Positions 45,509-57,105 of a stretch of 64,000 bases of DNA are shown here, in pieces. The notes under the pieces were generated by a model. It searched no databases and was not told the DNA's origin. It saw nothing but the letters and a program-made list of their open reading frames with translations. Origin of the DNA: Neonectria sp. B-13 (Eukaryota > Ascomycota > Sordariomycetes > Hypocreales > Nectriaceae). Made by a program: the position numbers and the translations under genes. The stretch covers positions 62,001 to 126,000 of the forward strand of contig NOKP01000038.1 of the NCBI GenBank assembly GCA_002682825.1. The letters are read 5' to 3'. Position 1 is the first letter of the stretch, and each line of letters opens with the position of its first letter.

Positions 45509-46279
45509 TCTTCCCAAGTATAAGTGTTCCCAAGTATAAGTGTCGTCAATTGCCACAGAGCCGCTTATTACATGTCTTTAGTATCAGAGAGAATCAAGAC
45601 ATATCAGCAGATATATGGGGCTGCCATACGCTCGGTGTCCGCGGAAGAAGAGTGGGGCGCTCCAGGATGTTAATTAATCGGAGGTCAAATCAAACCAGGC
45701 GTCCGTCGGCCATCCTATTTCGCCGATCCATATACGACAGGCAGGGGGGTAATCCAGCAAGCCAGGTTCACGAGTGTCGGGGTCCCGACTAGTAAGGTTC
45801 ACTCGCGTCGAGGCAAACATGTACGGCAGTTGATCTTGGGGCCCACATACTCTCGATGTCACAACGCACGCGAGTGCCAACATGGCAGGAGCAAGTTAAC
45901 TGGCTTATAAACAATCGTGTCTCTTATTTTTACCGACGCACCTCAACCCGCGACGGAGCCAAGGAAGAATACCTAAAAGACGTCAAGATACGACCAATGA
46001 GTATTCTTGTGACCTAGGAAGTCTGACGATAAAGAAGAATTATTTTGATACCCTTTAGTATCAAGCAGATCAGAATTCCTTCCTTGTTTTCCATTCCCTC
46101 CTTTTGAGATCGATGCTCTTCCCCCCACCTTGGAGTATTCTATGTAGAAACATCTTTTAAAACCAGCGAAAGCTAAAGAGCAGTATAGGGCGATTGATTA
46201 CACTGTTGAAATAGGAATACTAGGTCTTAACTATTCCTAAGAAAAAGAGATAGTAGTATAATCTATTGCACTCTACATA
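45509..46279. other. Intergenic stretch without recognisable gene
   Basis: Reductase promoter and 3' flank of the FMN oxidase gene; short open frames here have no family character. Confidence 0.5.
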
Positions 46280-47589
46280 TTATAGTAAGGGCTTCGGATC
46301 TCCACCATAACCAATCCTCCTCACTATCGTCCTATCTAGCTCCGCGACCGTCTTTACCCCGGCTAGTCCCATAGACTGGTCTAAGTCAGCCAACAAGCCG
46401 CCCAACACATGCTTGGCCCCCTTCCTACCCGCGATGCCTAGGCCATAGATCACCGGGCGGCCCACCAGCACAGCTTTGGCCCCTAGACATAGCGCTTTCA
46501 TGACATCCGCACCCGTCCGGATGCCTGAGTCGAATATCACAGTCATCTTGTCGCCAACCGCCTCAACAATTCCTGGCAGCATGTCGAGCGACGCCACGGC
46601 CCCATCCAGCTGCCTGCCCCCATGGTTGCTCACCACGACGCCGTCCATGCCAAACTTGAGCGCTAGCCTGGCGTCGTCGGCGCTCATGATGCCCTTGAGT
46701 ACGATGGGACCATCCCAGTGCTCTCGTAGAAGAGCCAGGTCCTCCCACGGGTGGGCATGGCCCGAGAAGACATCGGCAATCCACTGCCGCGACGCTTCCA
46801 GTACATCATCTTCAGGCGTGCCGCCTCCGGTGCGCTCGGCAAAATTTCTCCTGAACACTGGGTCCGAGAAGCCGATGGCATTACCCTGCCCGAGAGGGAA
46901 GGGCAGGAAGCCGATGTCCAGGTCGCGCGGGCGCCATGCCATTGTGAAGGTGTCAAGCGTCACAACCAGGGCGCTACAGCCGGCGTCCCGAGCGCGTCGC
47001 AGCAGTGATAGCGTGACGTCGTTGTCCCGTGGCCAATACAGCTGGAACCAGCGTGGCGCTTGGGGGCCTCCGGAAGTGGCGATCTCTTCGATTGAGCTAG
47101 TACTAGCAGTGCTGATAATGAAGGGGACGCTCAGCTCTGCACAAGCAGCAGCGAGGCCCACCTCTTTGTCTTGGTGGTAGGCGCTCTGCACACCGACGGG
47201 TGCCATGAGCACGGGGCTCTCTGTAAGGCTGGTTAGGCATGGGGCGGGAAACATGGAGGACGTTGGGGCGCAGTCTCCTTACCATAAGTCTCCCCAAAGA
47301 GATTCACCCGGAGATCTCTCGGGAGGGTAGGTCTCATCATCCGAGGAATGAGTTTCCACTGTCGAAAGGCGAGTCTATTAGCATCCATGGTTGAGCCTTC
47401 GCCGGCTCCCCCGTAGACATAGTTGAAGCCTTCCGGGGACATGGCCTTCTTTGCCTCTTCTTCAAGTAGATTCGGGTCTGTAGTCGTGACGGGGCCATTG
47501 CCGCGCAGGAGCTTGTTCCTATAGATGTCGAACAGGTACTCGTGGTATGGAGGGCGACGCTCAGATTTCTGATCGATGGGGACTGACAT
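46280..47589 (-). CDS. FMN-dependent 2-hydroxy-acid oxidase (lactate 2-monooxygenase-like)
   Basis: Two exons (47589-47283, 47220-46280) give 415 aa. After a short N-terminus come NYVYGGAGEGSTMDANRLAF, PVLMAPVGVQSAYHQDKE, WFQLYWPRDN and LVVTLDTF. WDGPIVLKGIMSADDARLAL follows. VVSNHGGRQLDG carries the catalytic histidine and the substrate arginine, and IFDSGIRTGADVMKALCLGA binds FMN phosphate. It has no cytochrome b5 domain, so it belongs to the oxidase/monooxygenase branch, not to flavocytochrome b2. It oxidises lactate or a related 2-hydroxy acid. It is divergent from the FLVCR-type transporter (950 bp). The frame is intact. Confidence 0.92.
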
Positions 47590-48541
47590 GACTGGTTCTG
47601 CAATGAATGATAAGGGTCAGGCCACCCAGTGGATGCGGCAAGATCTGTGCTAGGTTTGAATCGAGATTGGTTTCTCGTCTGTTCTTGCAACTACCGTGGC
47701 TCCCGGTGGCTTCCGTCTTTTATTAGATCCGAGCCCTGGAAGATCTGACTTGCTGAATAGTATAACCTCAGCATTCTCAGCATTCAACCCCGCATCTGCG
47801 GCGTCCGCGGAGAGCCGTGCTAGGTCAAGTGCTGGGTCAGACTCTCAGTTCTGAGGGGTATCACCTGGGGATCATTGTGCTCTAACGGCCAATGGGTAAG
47901 TGTTCCTCTGCAAGGCATTACGTATTATCCTACCAGTCAATCCGGCATAGCTTAGGAAATTCACGTGTAAGGAAACTAGCGAGAGATACCCTTTTTCTTG
48001 GGAGCCGAGGCTTAAGCTGACTCGATGCCGTGGGGCGGATTCGTTTTCTCTCCCTTAAAAGGGCATGGACGCTTGGAACCCCGGAGAGGGCTTATCGAGC
48101 AGGATCCAGCCGGCGGGAGGGGTTCCCGTTAGTGCGCGGGGCTTCCACTTCTGCCGCGCCCCTCATATTTGATACAAGTATACGCACTCGTTACATTGCT
48201 TGTGTCACGCCCCATTTTGCTGTCCTTGGAACTCAGTCAGAGCGCAGACAATATATTTGAATAGCCAATTGTAAAATCTTTCAAGTCAGAAGTAAACGTA
48301 CCCACGATTTTTACAGCCCTTAGAACCGTATCATCACGGGACACTAAGCCACCTTTAAGCACAATTTGGACTTTCAAGGGGAGGAAGGATACTTGTGCTT
48401 CAATCTACTCCCCTTCAACTCTCCTCGAAGCGCTTCGAAATATAGTCACTTGCCGAGCGTCAAGATCTCTCGTCTCTCAACTACACCAAGAGGAAACAGA
48501 GGAAAAAGAAAAGTCCGCGAGGCGGTGATTCGACATTCATC
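47590..48541. promoter_or_regulatory. Shared divergent promoter region, FMN oxidase and MFS transporter
   Basis: Both genes start outward from this 950-bp stretch. No specific binding site was identified. Confidence 0.45.
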
Positions 48542-50107
48542 ATGAGCGCCGATTCCAAGACTGAACTTCCGCAAGGTTATGGCCTCCAGGAGTACCCCGT
48601 TGATACTAATAGCAGCTTCGTTGAGGGCACATCGGTCCCATACCGCACATACAAACGTCGCTGGTTTGGGCTCATCCAGCTGACACTCATGAATATCATG
48701 ACTTCGTGGTGTGTAAGTCTATGCTTTCACTCTCCTCTCACGCACCCATGCACATATAGGCACGAGTACATACCCAGAGAGACGTGATATGTAAGCCTGC
48801 AGAATAATCTCGAAACAGGGTGCTGACCACAAGTGCGAGTATAGTGGCTGTCATACGCTCCCGTCTCCTCAAAAGCCGCAACCTATTACGATGTGCCTGA
48901 GTCGACCATCAACTGGATCAGCACGGCCTTCTTGCTCGCCTTCGCCCCCATGGCCCCAATCACCATCGCCGTTTTGCACCGAGGTCCCAAACAAGCCATG
49001 ATGGCCGCCGCCGTCCTCCTTTTAGTGGGCAACTGGGTGCGCTATGCCGGGTCGACGCAACAGTCGGGAGGCAATGTTATCGCCCCGATCATCGGCGAGA
49101 TACTCATCGGTTTCGCCCAGACCTTTACGCTATCGGCCCCGACACGCTATTCGGACATGTGGTTCACCGACCGCGGCCGCATCGCCGCGACGGCCCTACC
49201 GAGCCTAGCCAACCCGCTGGGCGGTGCACTGGGGCAGTTGGTCAACCCGTTCTGGGTCGAAAAGCCCGGAGACATCTCCCAGATGGTCCTCTATATCTCT
49301 ATCATTGTATGTCCCTAGTTTCCCCAATTCTCTGTATATGATCACCATAATGCTAACCAGGTAAAGTCTACAGTTTGCGCCGTCCCGGCCTTCTTCGTCC
49401 CGAATTGTCCGCCGACGCCTCCGGGTCCGTCCGCCGAGACCCCAAAACTCCGGCTATGGGAAGGGATGGGTGTCATCACTAAGTCGCTCGAACTGTGGCT
49501 GATCCTTATTCCCTTCATAATTAACGTCGGGTGCTTTAACTCAACCTCGTCGCTTCTCAACCAGATGATGGAGCCCTACGGCTTTAGTGATGACGAAGCA
49601 GGTATCGGCGGTGCAATTCTGATCTTCGTTGGTCTCGTCGCCTCGGCTATCTCGTCACCTATCCTTGGCCGCACCAAAGCGTTTCTTTTATCCATTAGGT
49701 TGATTTTCCCTATTTCCGGTATCTGCTACCTTTTGTTCATATGGATGCCCCAGACAGGGTCTGTCGTGGGCCCCTACGTCGTCCTCTCTATTCTCGGCGC
49801 CGCCTCTTTCTCCCTCCTTCCCATTGCCCTCGAACTCCTTATCGAACTGAGCCACCCTCTCAGTCCAGAAGTTACGTCCACCATTGCATGGTCCGGCAGC
49901 CAGCTCCTTGGTGGCGTTTTCACCATCGTCAGTGACGCTCTCCGTGCTGGCCACGACGCCAACCCCCCAAACAACATGAAGCGCGCCCTCATATTTCAAG
50001 CCGTGCTGGCTCTTATCGCTGTCCCTCTGGCATTGTGCCTGGGGCTGTTCGGACGCCATGACAAGGTTGTGTTGCGGCGGAGTATGATCGATGGGCAGCG
50101 CGCCTGA
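48542..50107 (+). CDS. MFS transporter, FLVCR-like
   Basis: Three exons (48542-48712, 48845-49306, 49361-50107) give about 459 aa. Membrane segments include [52 protein letters not shown] and [20 protein letters not shown]. The region [20 protein letters not shown], with the following [12 protein letters not shown], is typical of the FLVCR/MFSD7 family. Animal members carry haem, choline or ethanolamine. Fungal members are uncharacterised or annotated as cell-surface-receptor-like MFS. The frame is intact. Divergence from a 2-hydroxy-acid oxidase suggests, without proving, a shared substrate pathway. Confidence 0.87.
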
Positions 50108-50123
50108 AGCGGCTGCGTTGTTG

Positions 50124-50159
<36 letters not shown>
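50124..50159. repeat. (ACT)n microsatellite
   Basis: Twelve consecutive ACT units lie just after the FLVCR-like gene's stop codon, in its 3' UTR. Confidence 0.9.
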
Positions 50160-50401
50160 GTAACAAGGACTGTATGTATGTGATTTGATCAAATACAAAG
50201 ATTTTGGCCCGTTGGGGATTTTTTTGGGGATTTCCTTTTCCCCTTCAAAAATGGGTTCCATTGACGTGGATGATGAGCGAGTGGGCCACTCTGCCTCGAC
50301 CGAGCCACCTTCCATCTCTTCAATCAACAACCTATCCTGAAGCCAATGACTTCTCCAAGCAAAGAAAGCCGACTTTTTGCTAGTCAGTCAGGCCATGGAA
50401 A

Positions 50402-50683
50402 ATGATCCTGAAATTTCTGACTGAGCCGCCGCCAGGATTTACTCAGTCAGCCAAACAACGCTTCAACGCTGACTACAGGGAGGAACCTCCCAGCTCGACA
50501 CTACACCCACGGCAGTCAGCTGACCTAGAAGAGTCTAAGATCTTTCAATATATTCTTAACCTGGATTTGCGATATTTTTCTCCCCGCCCCTGTGTGGAAG
50601 ATATAGCCAATAAACTGCTCACTGACCATAACGCGTCTCCCGTCAGCGATCGCTGGGCCTCCAACTGGATTGATCTAAGTTAA
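50402..50683 (+). mobile_element. Pogo/Fot1-type transposase N-terminal fragment
   Basis: A 93-codon frame contains ESKIFQYILNLDLRYFSPRP, then CVEDIANKLLTDHNASPVSDRWASNW. This is the CENP-B/Tc5-type helix-turn-helix DNA-binding part found at the start of Fot1/pogo (Tc1-mariner) transposases. It stops after WIDLS. The DDE catalytic domain is not seen downstream, so this is a truncated relic. An in-frame Met at 50402 is present but may not be the original start. Confidence 0.7.
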
Positions 50684-50986
50684 AATGTCCAATATGGCTG
50701 TAGATTTTAAGAAGAGGTACTTAGGCTAATCCAAGTCCGTGTAAGGATCAATCTTAGTGTAATTCATTGCTAGGTTCGAGAGTATTTCCAATGCGAGGGG
50801 AGTCTAAGGATTATTGCTTTAACCACGGAATTGCATTTGTCTCGAGGGAATCTAGTTTTATTATCTGGACTTAGAAGTAAAGCAACCGGGATATAGTGCA
50901 AACTGCAGTCGCACTTCTATATCAACACCACAAACCAAACAGCCAAACCGACATACTCCATACTTCCCAAATTCCATCAAGGTTGA

Positions 50987-52245
50987 CTACCTAGACGAAG
51001 TCTCAGGTATCCAGCCCACCTCTTCAATAGGCCATCTTATCCAAAGTCTATATTCATCATCCGACAAGATATAAATCTGCCGAATAATATGGACAGCCCA
51101 TCCTTCAATCCACCAATGCTTCTGAAATTCTTTTAGTAAGATGGCGAAGAATGCAAGCACGCACAACGCCTCACTGTCTGCATTTTTCAGGAGCCTTAAA
51201 TAGCCATCATTGATATGGAATAGCCAAGCATAGACCGCCCTAAGTCGATCGTGGTCATTGGGTTCTTGTATGGAGAGAGAGTCATAGGTCTCTCGTAGGC
51301 TTTCCACTGCTTCGAGCAAAAAGGCTTGCTTTTCTAGGCAGTCCAACGTCTTGGTGCGAATTCTTTTCTCTAGCTCGTCGAGGGATTCATGCTTCTTCGG
51401 GGGGTGTACGCCCCAGCATCCAGCTGGTGATATTGCCTTGAAAATGAGAGACGCCGACGATGAAAAGATGGCACTATCCGCATCTACCACGGTACCAATG
51501 CCTCTTAAAAGATAGAGCCAATCAGGCACGGCTCTGTCCTCAATAAGAAGTATGTCATCTGTCTTCATTGGGCTTCCCATGCTGAAAAAAAGGGTCAAGA
51601 CACCGAATAGAAAGAGGTGGGTGCAGTTCTCGGACGTTATGCTGGGAATGAGAGGCAAGGCTTCTTTCAGTGAGGCAGCATGGTACAGGCTTGCCTGAGA
51701 AAGAAGAGATTCCTTTCTCGCCGGGTTGTAGCGAGTTATGTGGAGGGCCGAAAGGGCAAGGATACCGTTGAGGATGTATGGGGTGGAGAAGCCAATCTGC
51801 GGAACGATGACCCGCCAAAGGTCCCGCACCTGAGTCTCTGTGGACAAAGTTGAAGCAGTTGATATCGTGAAATGGTGGAGGAGTTCAAGGTCGAGATTGG
51901 GCGGAGCTGGGGCCGGGGTCGAAGTGGTTGCTGTGCCGTCGGCCTGGAGGAAGCTGCAGTTGATCCTTCGCTTGAGGCAGTTCCGGCACGAGGGGTGTTG
52001 TTCGTCACACTTTGCACCAAAAATTGGTTAGCAGCTGTCATGTTTCTGAATCGGCATTGTGTTTGCTGCGACAGACGCAGATGCATGATGGGTGGGGATT
52101 GTCAAGCAGGGCAAGCAGACATGACCAGGACTAGATTTGGGCTCAGTCTGGTGTGTACCTTGACTTTCCTTGCCTTGCAATGCTGGCAACCATTTCGCGA
52201 CTTGGTATGCCATTTGCGGTGGCTAGCGGCGGCAGGAACCATCAT
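50987..52245 (-). CDS. Zn2Cys6 transcription factor, UPC2/STA1-like layout
   Basis: Two exons (52245-52159 and 52009-50987) give 369 aa. The zinc cluster is split by the intron. Exon 1 ends with HTKSRNGCQHCKARKVK and exon 2 starts CDEQHPSCRNCLKRRINC, giving perfect Cys-x2-Cys-x6-Cys-x6-Cys-x2-Cys-x6-Cys spacing. A Thr/Pro/Ala linker follows, then a helical domain with IGFSTPYILNGILALSALH, as in sterol regulatory (Upc2-like) fungal factors. The donor is GTACAC and the acceptor GCAAAG. The frame is intact. A false open frame overlaps the intron and hides the first cysteines from simple ORF calling. Confidence 0.87.
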
Positions 52246-52689
52246 CGACTATTGGTGTCTGTCTGTCTCTTCCTGCGGGGTGCTGGTCATATCAAGACCA
52301 GACGGGAACGAGAATGCGAAGAATCCGGTCTGGGAGCGACGGGTAATAATCAAGGCAATCAAGCAACGGGCCTCCGCGGACATCCGCAGTTTCAGGGACA
52401 TTGCGTGGCGGCGCTAGAACATGACAAGCCACCCTCGGACTCGCGGACACCGACCCACACGGTTACAGGTGTAGGTTGAAAGTTGGAGCAAGCAGTAGAA
52501 TGTATGTGCCATGAATGGCCGCTCCTTATTATTACCATGCGAGTTTCAAACTATAACACTGGAATGCTAAATTAAGCCGTCCTATCTGCACAAGCGGCGT
52601 GATGTCGACATCTATCCACGGCAGCAAGGTGGTTTGCTCGTCCAACGAAGAGTCGCGGGTAGCGCCGCCTTGAATATGTCTTGTTACGA
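52246..52689. other. Intergenic stretch without recognisable gene
   Basis: Regulator 5' flank; no coding signal was found before the ABC-transporter fragment. Confidence 0.45.
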
Positions 52690-52926
52690 GTTTCTGGCCC
52701 GTATGCCTCTGCATCTGGCGGACATGTGCTCGAACCTGCCGCAGTGGATGTTTGCAGATATTGCCCGCTATCGACTACTGATCAGTTTCTCGCGACCTCC
52801 GATATCGATTATGCAGATCGTTGGAGCAACTTTGGGCTGCTATGGGTGTATTTCGGCTTTAACGCGGCCGCTACTGAGATTATCTACTTGCTCTGTAGAG
52901 TCCCCAAAGGTGTTGGCGTGAAATCT
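52690..52926 (+). pseudogene. PDR-type ABC transporter C-terminal fragment
   Basis: About 78 codons match the extreme C-terminus of fungal pleiotropic drug resistance transporters. The last extracellular loop is GGHVLEPAAVDVCRYCPLST, followed by TDQFLA, and then the final membrane span and tail (RWSNFGLLWVYFGFNAAAT, RVPKGVG). Nothing upstream supplies the two ATP-binding domains, and the first residues have no start codon. This is a stranded gene end, not a functional protein. Confidence 0.75.
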
Positions 52927-53027
52927 GTAACCTTTATGGCTTATGCAATGGTTGAAGCACTACGATATTGGCTTGCATAAATCTGAGACCGTCCTGAATG
53001 GGCAACCACAGGATCTAGGCGCTCATA

Positions 53028-54122
53028 CTAAGCAACTTTAGTCCCTTGCTCCCTAACCACTTCTTCCAGCTTGGGAAGACCAAACTTCTCATAAGCCTTG
53101 TTATCAAGAAGCCATTCTCCAAACCACCGTGCCAACCTGACGATAGTTGCGCTACCACCGATCCAGAGCCAGTCCGGTCTCCCTCCAATAAGGCCCCATG
53201 GCCATCCCCGGCCCCTAAGAAGCTGAGGGACTAGCTGCTCAGCGAAATCTTTTGCCTCCATATTTGCCGAATCCGCCGAGTAGGTGAGCTTTCTAGTGAA
53301 CAGTTCTTCGAGTAGGTGATAAATCGACTCTGGAGGCAGTTGACGATATACCTTGGTTGTCGACGTTTTCACGAATCCGGCCATCACCACAGTAACTCGT
53401 ACTCCAAACGGGCGCAGCTCTTGTCGTAGTGTGCGCGAGTACGAATTGATGGCACCTTTGGTCGCGCAAAACACTGACCCAAAGACATATGGTGTCACTG
53501 ACGCTATGCTGCTGATATTGACAATGAGGCCGCGAGAAGCGATGAGAAGAGGGGCAAAGCCTTTGACCATGGCCATGACGCCGAAGACGTTAGTCTCAAA
53601 GGTGTTTCGGACATCATCGATATCAACATCGACAGCCGGAATTGTGTGTGAGCAGCCTCTATAATTTACAGCACTTATTAGCCTTGAGTGACAGAGGACG
53701 CTTTGTATCTTGTTGCAGGATCAATTATGAATGGACCAAACTCACGCATTGTTAACCAAAATATCCAGAGACCCCCTGGTCTTTTCTTCGACTTGCTTTC
53801 GACATGCGTTGATACTCTCTGATTTAGTAACGTCCAGCGGCAACGTGTCTATTCCCAGCGTGCTTAAATGGCTTAACACCTCCAAGCGACGGGCGGTTGC
53901 GATAACATGCAGACCTAAATCACCTTAGCTAAGTATAAAACTCCTGTGGATAACTAGCCCTGACCTTGCTGATGGAATGCCAGGGCCAGTTCATGTCCAA
54001 TGCCGCCAGGCGTGCATCTGAAGAAGAGTCAGCCTTGTCTGTTTCAGGGCAATTCAAGGCCAAACGCAAGAGATTTCTTCGCACCCAGTGATTAAAACTG
54101 TCTTTTTGGATGTTAAGGCCAT
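53028..54122 (-). CDS. Short-chain dehydrogenase/reductase (AYR1-like)
   Basis: Five ORF pieces reduce to four exons: 54122-54085, 54017-53965, 53914-53746 and 53658-53028, giving 296 aa. The nucleotide motif is TVLITGCTPGGIGHELALAF, with both introns 1 and 2 inside or next to it. LDVTKSESI and LDILVNNAG follow. The catalytic segment is IVNISSIASVTPYVFGSVF, with the Tyr-x-x-x-Lys position read as F-C-A-T-K. In that segment the usual Tyr is Phe (SVFCATK), so classical catalysis may be impaired. The general layout, with GVRVTVVMAGFVKT, matches NADPH-dependent 1-acyldihydroxyacetone-phosphate reductases. The frame is intact. Confidence 0.85.
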
Positions 54123-55053
54123 GGTATATTGCGATAGTTGTGTGGAATATTTCAGAGTAGTGGAAGTGGACAAAGTCGCGTCTTTACTCCCTGGGATATT
54201 GCAGGATCAATTACCTATAGGTAGAAGTTCATGTATCATGTCCCTCAAGAAACCTTAGGAGGCGGAGCTTCTACATGAGCCCGTTGGACTTTTCGGGATA
54301 ACCCCAAAACACCGACGAAAACTGTCCTGGGCGTCCTTAACCGAAACAGCGCCAGCGCTAAGTCGAATGTGCATGCACCTTACCAGTTCAAATTACTGTT
54401 AGATTGAGACCTCGTGTGGCGGCAAAATAAGCCGGATCTGCATAATCCTCTCATATATCAATATCCGTATGCATAAAAACCCCTCACAAAAAATGAGGGG
54501 GCTGGAGGCATTCTAGATCAAGACAATCATCAGATTCTGGATCCAACACCCGCCATTGAACACTATCCCTGTGATCAAAATGACCGTACGGTATACAACA
54601 ATTACTTGAAGCCAGCACATTTTATCGACACAGATAATGTCACAGTTGATGCTAGTATAGTACTCCGTAGTGAAGCCGCTAATTGATACATAAAATCCTG
54701 ATAGTAATGCTACCCTTATCGGGTTGTAGAACCCACTAGCAGGACGCTTCCCCCATCCACGTCTCCTCCGCACACCTGCTCAATACCTCACCGACCATGC
54801 TCCAGCCCGACATGAATGCCTCCATGTTCCTATTTCGCTGTCACCATATTGTATAGCCCGCCCCTGCGAAGTACAAGAGCAGAGTAAACGATCGGTGCGG
54901 CATTTGATTTTGCGCCGTCCCTAACGTTTCAACGAAACACAATGAGGGGTTCAGAGTTGTTTGAGGGGATATTAATTGTGCTTATTACAGCATCTCGGGA
55001 TACAATTCGTGCAGACTGCACCCAATTTTGTGATAAAAGCTAAAGAACACGCC
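54123..55053. other. Gene-free stretch with a small hairpin
   Basis: No gene was recognised. CCCCTCA and TGAGGGG flank an A-rich loop at 54480-54500, a terminator-like 7-bp hairpin. Confidence 0.45.
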
Positions 55054-56114
55054 TTACAAGGTGTACTCCTTTCCAGCCTCCCTCTCCATGAGGGTGAAGG
55101 TAGGCTTGGCAGAAAACCATCCCGCAAGCTCAGTACCAACCGTAGCATAGGTGAAAGCAGCCTCCTTATCCGCAATCTTGACCACTTCTCCGCCCCGGCC
55201 TGCCGCTGCCGCGTCCGCGAGGAGTTGCACGCGACAGCAGGTTTCGAGGCTCATGAACCAGAACACGGCAGCCTCGATAGACTGGCCCGTGGTGAGAAGG
55301 CCGTGGCTGGCTAGAATGGCGGCCTTTTTCTTGCCCAGCCCTGCGGCGATGTGGCGGCCTTCGTCCTCTCCCAGGACAACGCCGCCGAAGGAATCGTAAA
55401 ATGCAAGGTCGGTGTAGAAGGCGCAAGAATCCTGGGTAATGATGTCGAGTGGGCGGCCGAGCGTGGAGAACGCCCTCCCGTAGATGGAGTGAGAATGGGC
55501 AACGCAGTTTACGTCTGGCCGAGCTGCATGAACGGCATGGTGGATCATGTATGCTTATTACCTGTTAGTTCTGGGGGCCAAATGGCGTCGGAAAATGGAA
55601 TTATGCAGACGAACCCGCTGTGTTGAGTAGCTTGACTGGACCGCCCTCGACAATCTTGCCCGCAGAATTTACACGGATGAGGTCAGAGGCCTTTAGCAAA
55701 GGCCAGGCCACGCCAAATGGGTTCACCCAGAAGCTCGTGGGCTCGACGGGGTCCTGAACAGACTGTTAGCCCAGACCCGGCAGCGTCAAGCGCAAGCACT
55801 AGAGGATATACAACGTGCCCGAACGGTGATGTGCCCAGCTACTCTGTGTCGCCACTAGTTAACCAGGCCTATCCACAGACTGTTCCCCGCAGGAGAACTT
55901 ACCCTTCATCGAACCCCAGCTTAGCAAAGATTCGAAAGGCCAGGGCCAATCTGCCCTTCAGATACTGTCGCTGTTCAAGAGGGTCGGTAAATTTAGGCGG
56001 ACCAAAACCGGCGGAGGACGCTGGCATGGCGGCAGCATTCTCGACACCGTAGCTGGCGCCGGTCGCGTCCTTGATTATGCCTTCTACAATGGGTGCTTCA
56101 ACGGATGGGGCCAT
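55054..56114 (-). CDS. Class II aldolase/adducin-domain protein
   Basis: Four exons (56114-55903, 55843-55819, 55753-55615, 55553-55054) give 291 aa. Exon 2 is only 25 bp; it is needed to read FDEGVAGHITVRDPVEP, the metal-binding start of the domain. The intron after it appears to begin with GC (GC-AG class). Later landmarks are HHAVHAARPDVNCVAHSHS (zinc histidines), YGRAFSTLGRPLDIITQDSC and AILASHGLLTTGQSIEAA. The fold is that of fuculose-phosphate aldolase and adducin heads. Fungal members of this kind are largely uncharacterised. The frame is intact once spliced. Confidence 0.85.
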
Positions 56115-57105
56115 TTCGTCAGATTTGATAGAGATTGCAAGTTTGAAAAGGATTGAAGATTGGTGGATGAGGGGTGAGTTGGTTGCTACTCTAGAAGGGG
56201 ATAAATTGCAGCCATGCGTAAATGCGATACGTGGAGCCTTTAACATGAATTTCGAGCCCACAAACAGCCGAGGCCAGAATAAATGCTGGAACACGTCTCT
56301 CCTGCTCCTCACTTCCGGGGGCTGCCAGGAATCGCCAGTTTCCCCGCAAAGAGGCGTCATCTGCCGGGTGTGGGTGGGGTTCTTGACCGCAGTTGTTAGT
56401 TGGCGTCGGCACGGAGTTCGGTGAGACTTGGATCGCCGGTTGTGAGCTGCGAGGCGATGGAATGAAGATGACATTTTCGCTTGGTTGACCTCGCAACGGG
56501 TCAATGCTTCACTGAATATAGCCTTTCGGCCGCCGCGGGGGATGAAGGAAGCTCGTATGTAAGTTGGACAGGGGGATCGATCATGCCATACCAAACTTGG
56601 TGCGAGAAGAACAACGCTCTTGAAAGTCTAAATGAGACAATGCCAGTATTAGCCTACCTGTTAGATATCTATCTTTGGGCTATGTTGACCTAGTCGGGCG
56701 CACGGGGCTGGGTTCATATTGACTGCATCCAGTATATAACTAGACTGTCTGACACGAGATATTTAGCGACAAACCCGAAGACGCGAATGATCCGACGGTA
56801 CGATTGACCCGACGATGCGACAGAACCCGACCAAACGTCGTTCGCTATTTGCATCACTAGTTCAGGCCCATCACTTCTGGGGAATAGTGAGTCGTCGTGC
56901 AGTTAATTTTACCCGGAGCAGCAACCCCTGGGACGCCAACAGCGAAGTTGCCCTTGTCATCAAGCTGAAGTTGCATCGGCCAGAGTGGTTGGACAGTTGA
57001 TCCATTGCGGTAACCCTTTGTTCAGTTCCAATTCAACGAAACCAAAAGATCATTTTTCGAGCCCTGAACCATTCAATGAAGTATTTACAAAAGTGAATCG
57101 GCTCG
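56115..57105. other. Intergenic stretch with a degenerate GACCCGA repeat
   Basis: No gene was recognised. At about 56745-56830 the sequence repeats a motif like CGATTGACCCGACGATGCGA, related to the array near 35.2 kb. Confidence 0.5.

Noticed and set aside
46476..47180. A 234-codon plus-strand frame
   Set aside because: Antisense of the FMN oxidase exon, which has clear catalytic motifs.
54480..54500. Bacterial-type rho-independent terminator
   Set aside because: The hairpin is short and the context is a eukaryotic genome with no gene ending there.
56115..56594. Extending the class II aldolase start upstream to 56594
   Set aside because: The added 160 residues are not typical of the family. 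MAPSVEAP at 56114 is a natural start.
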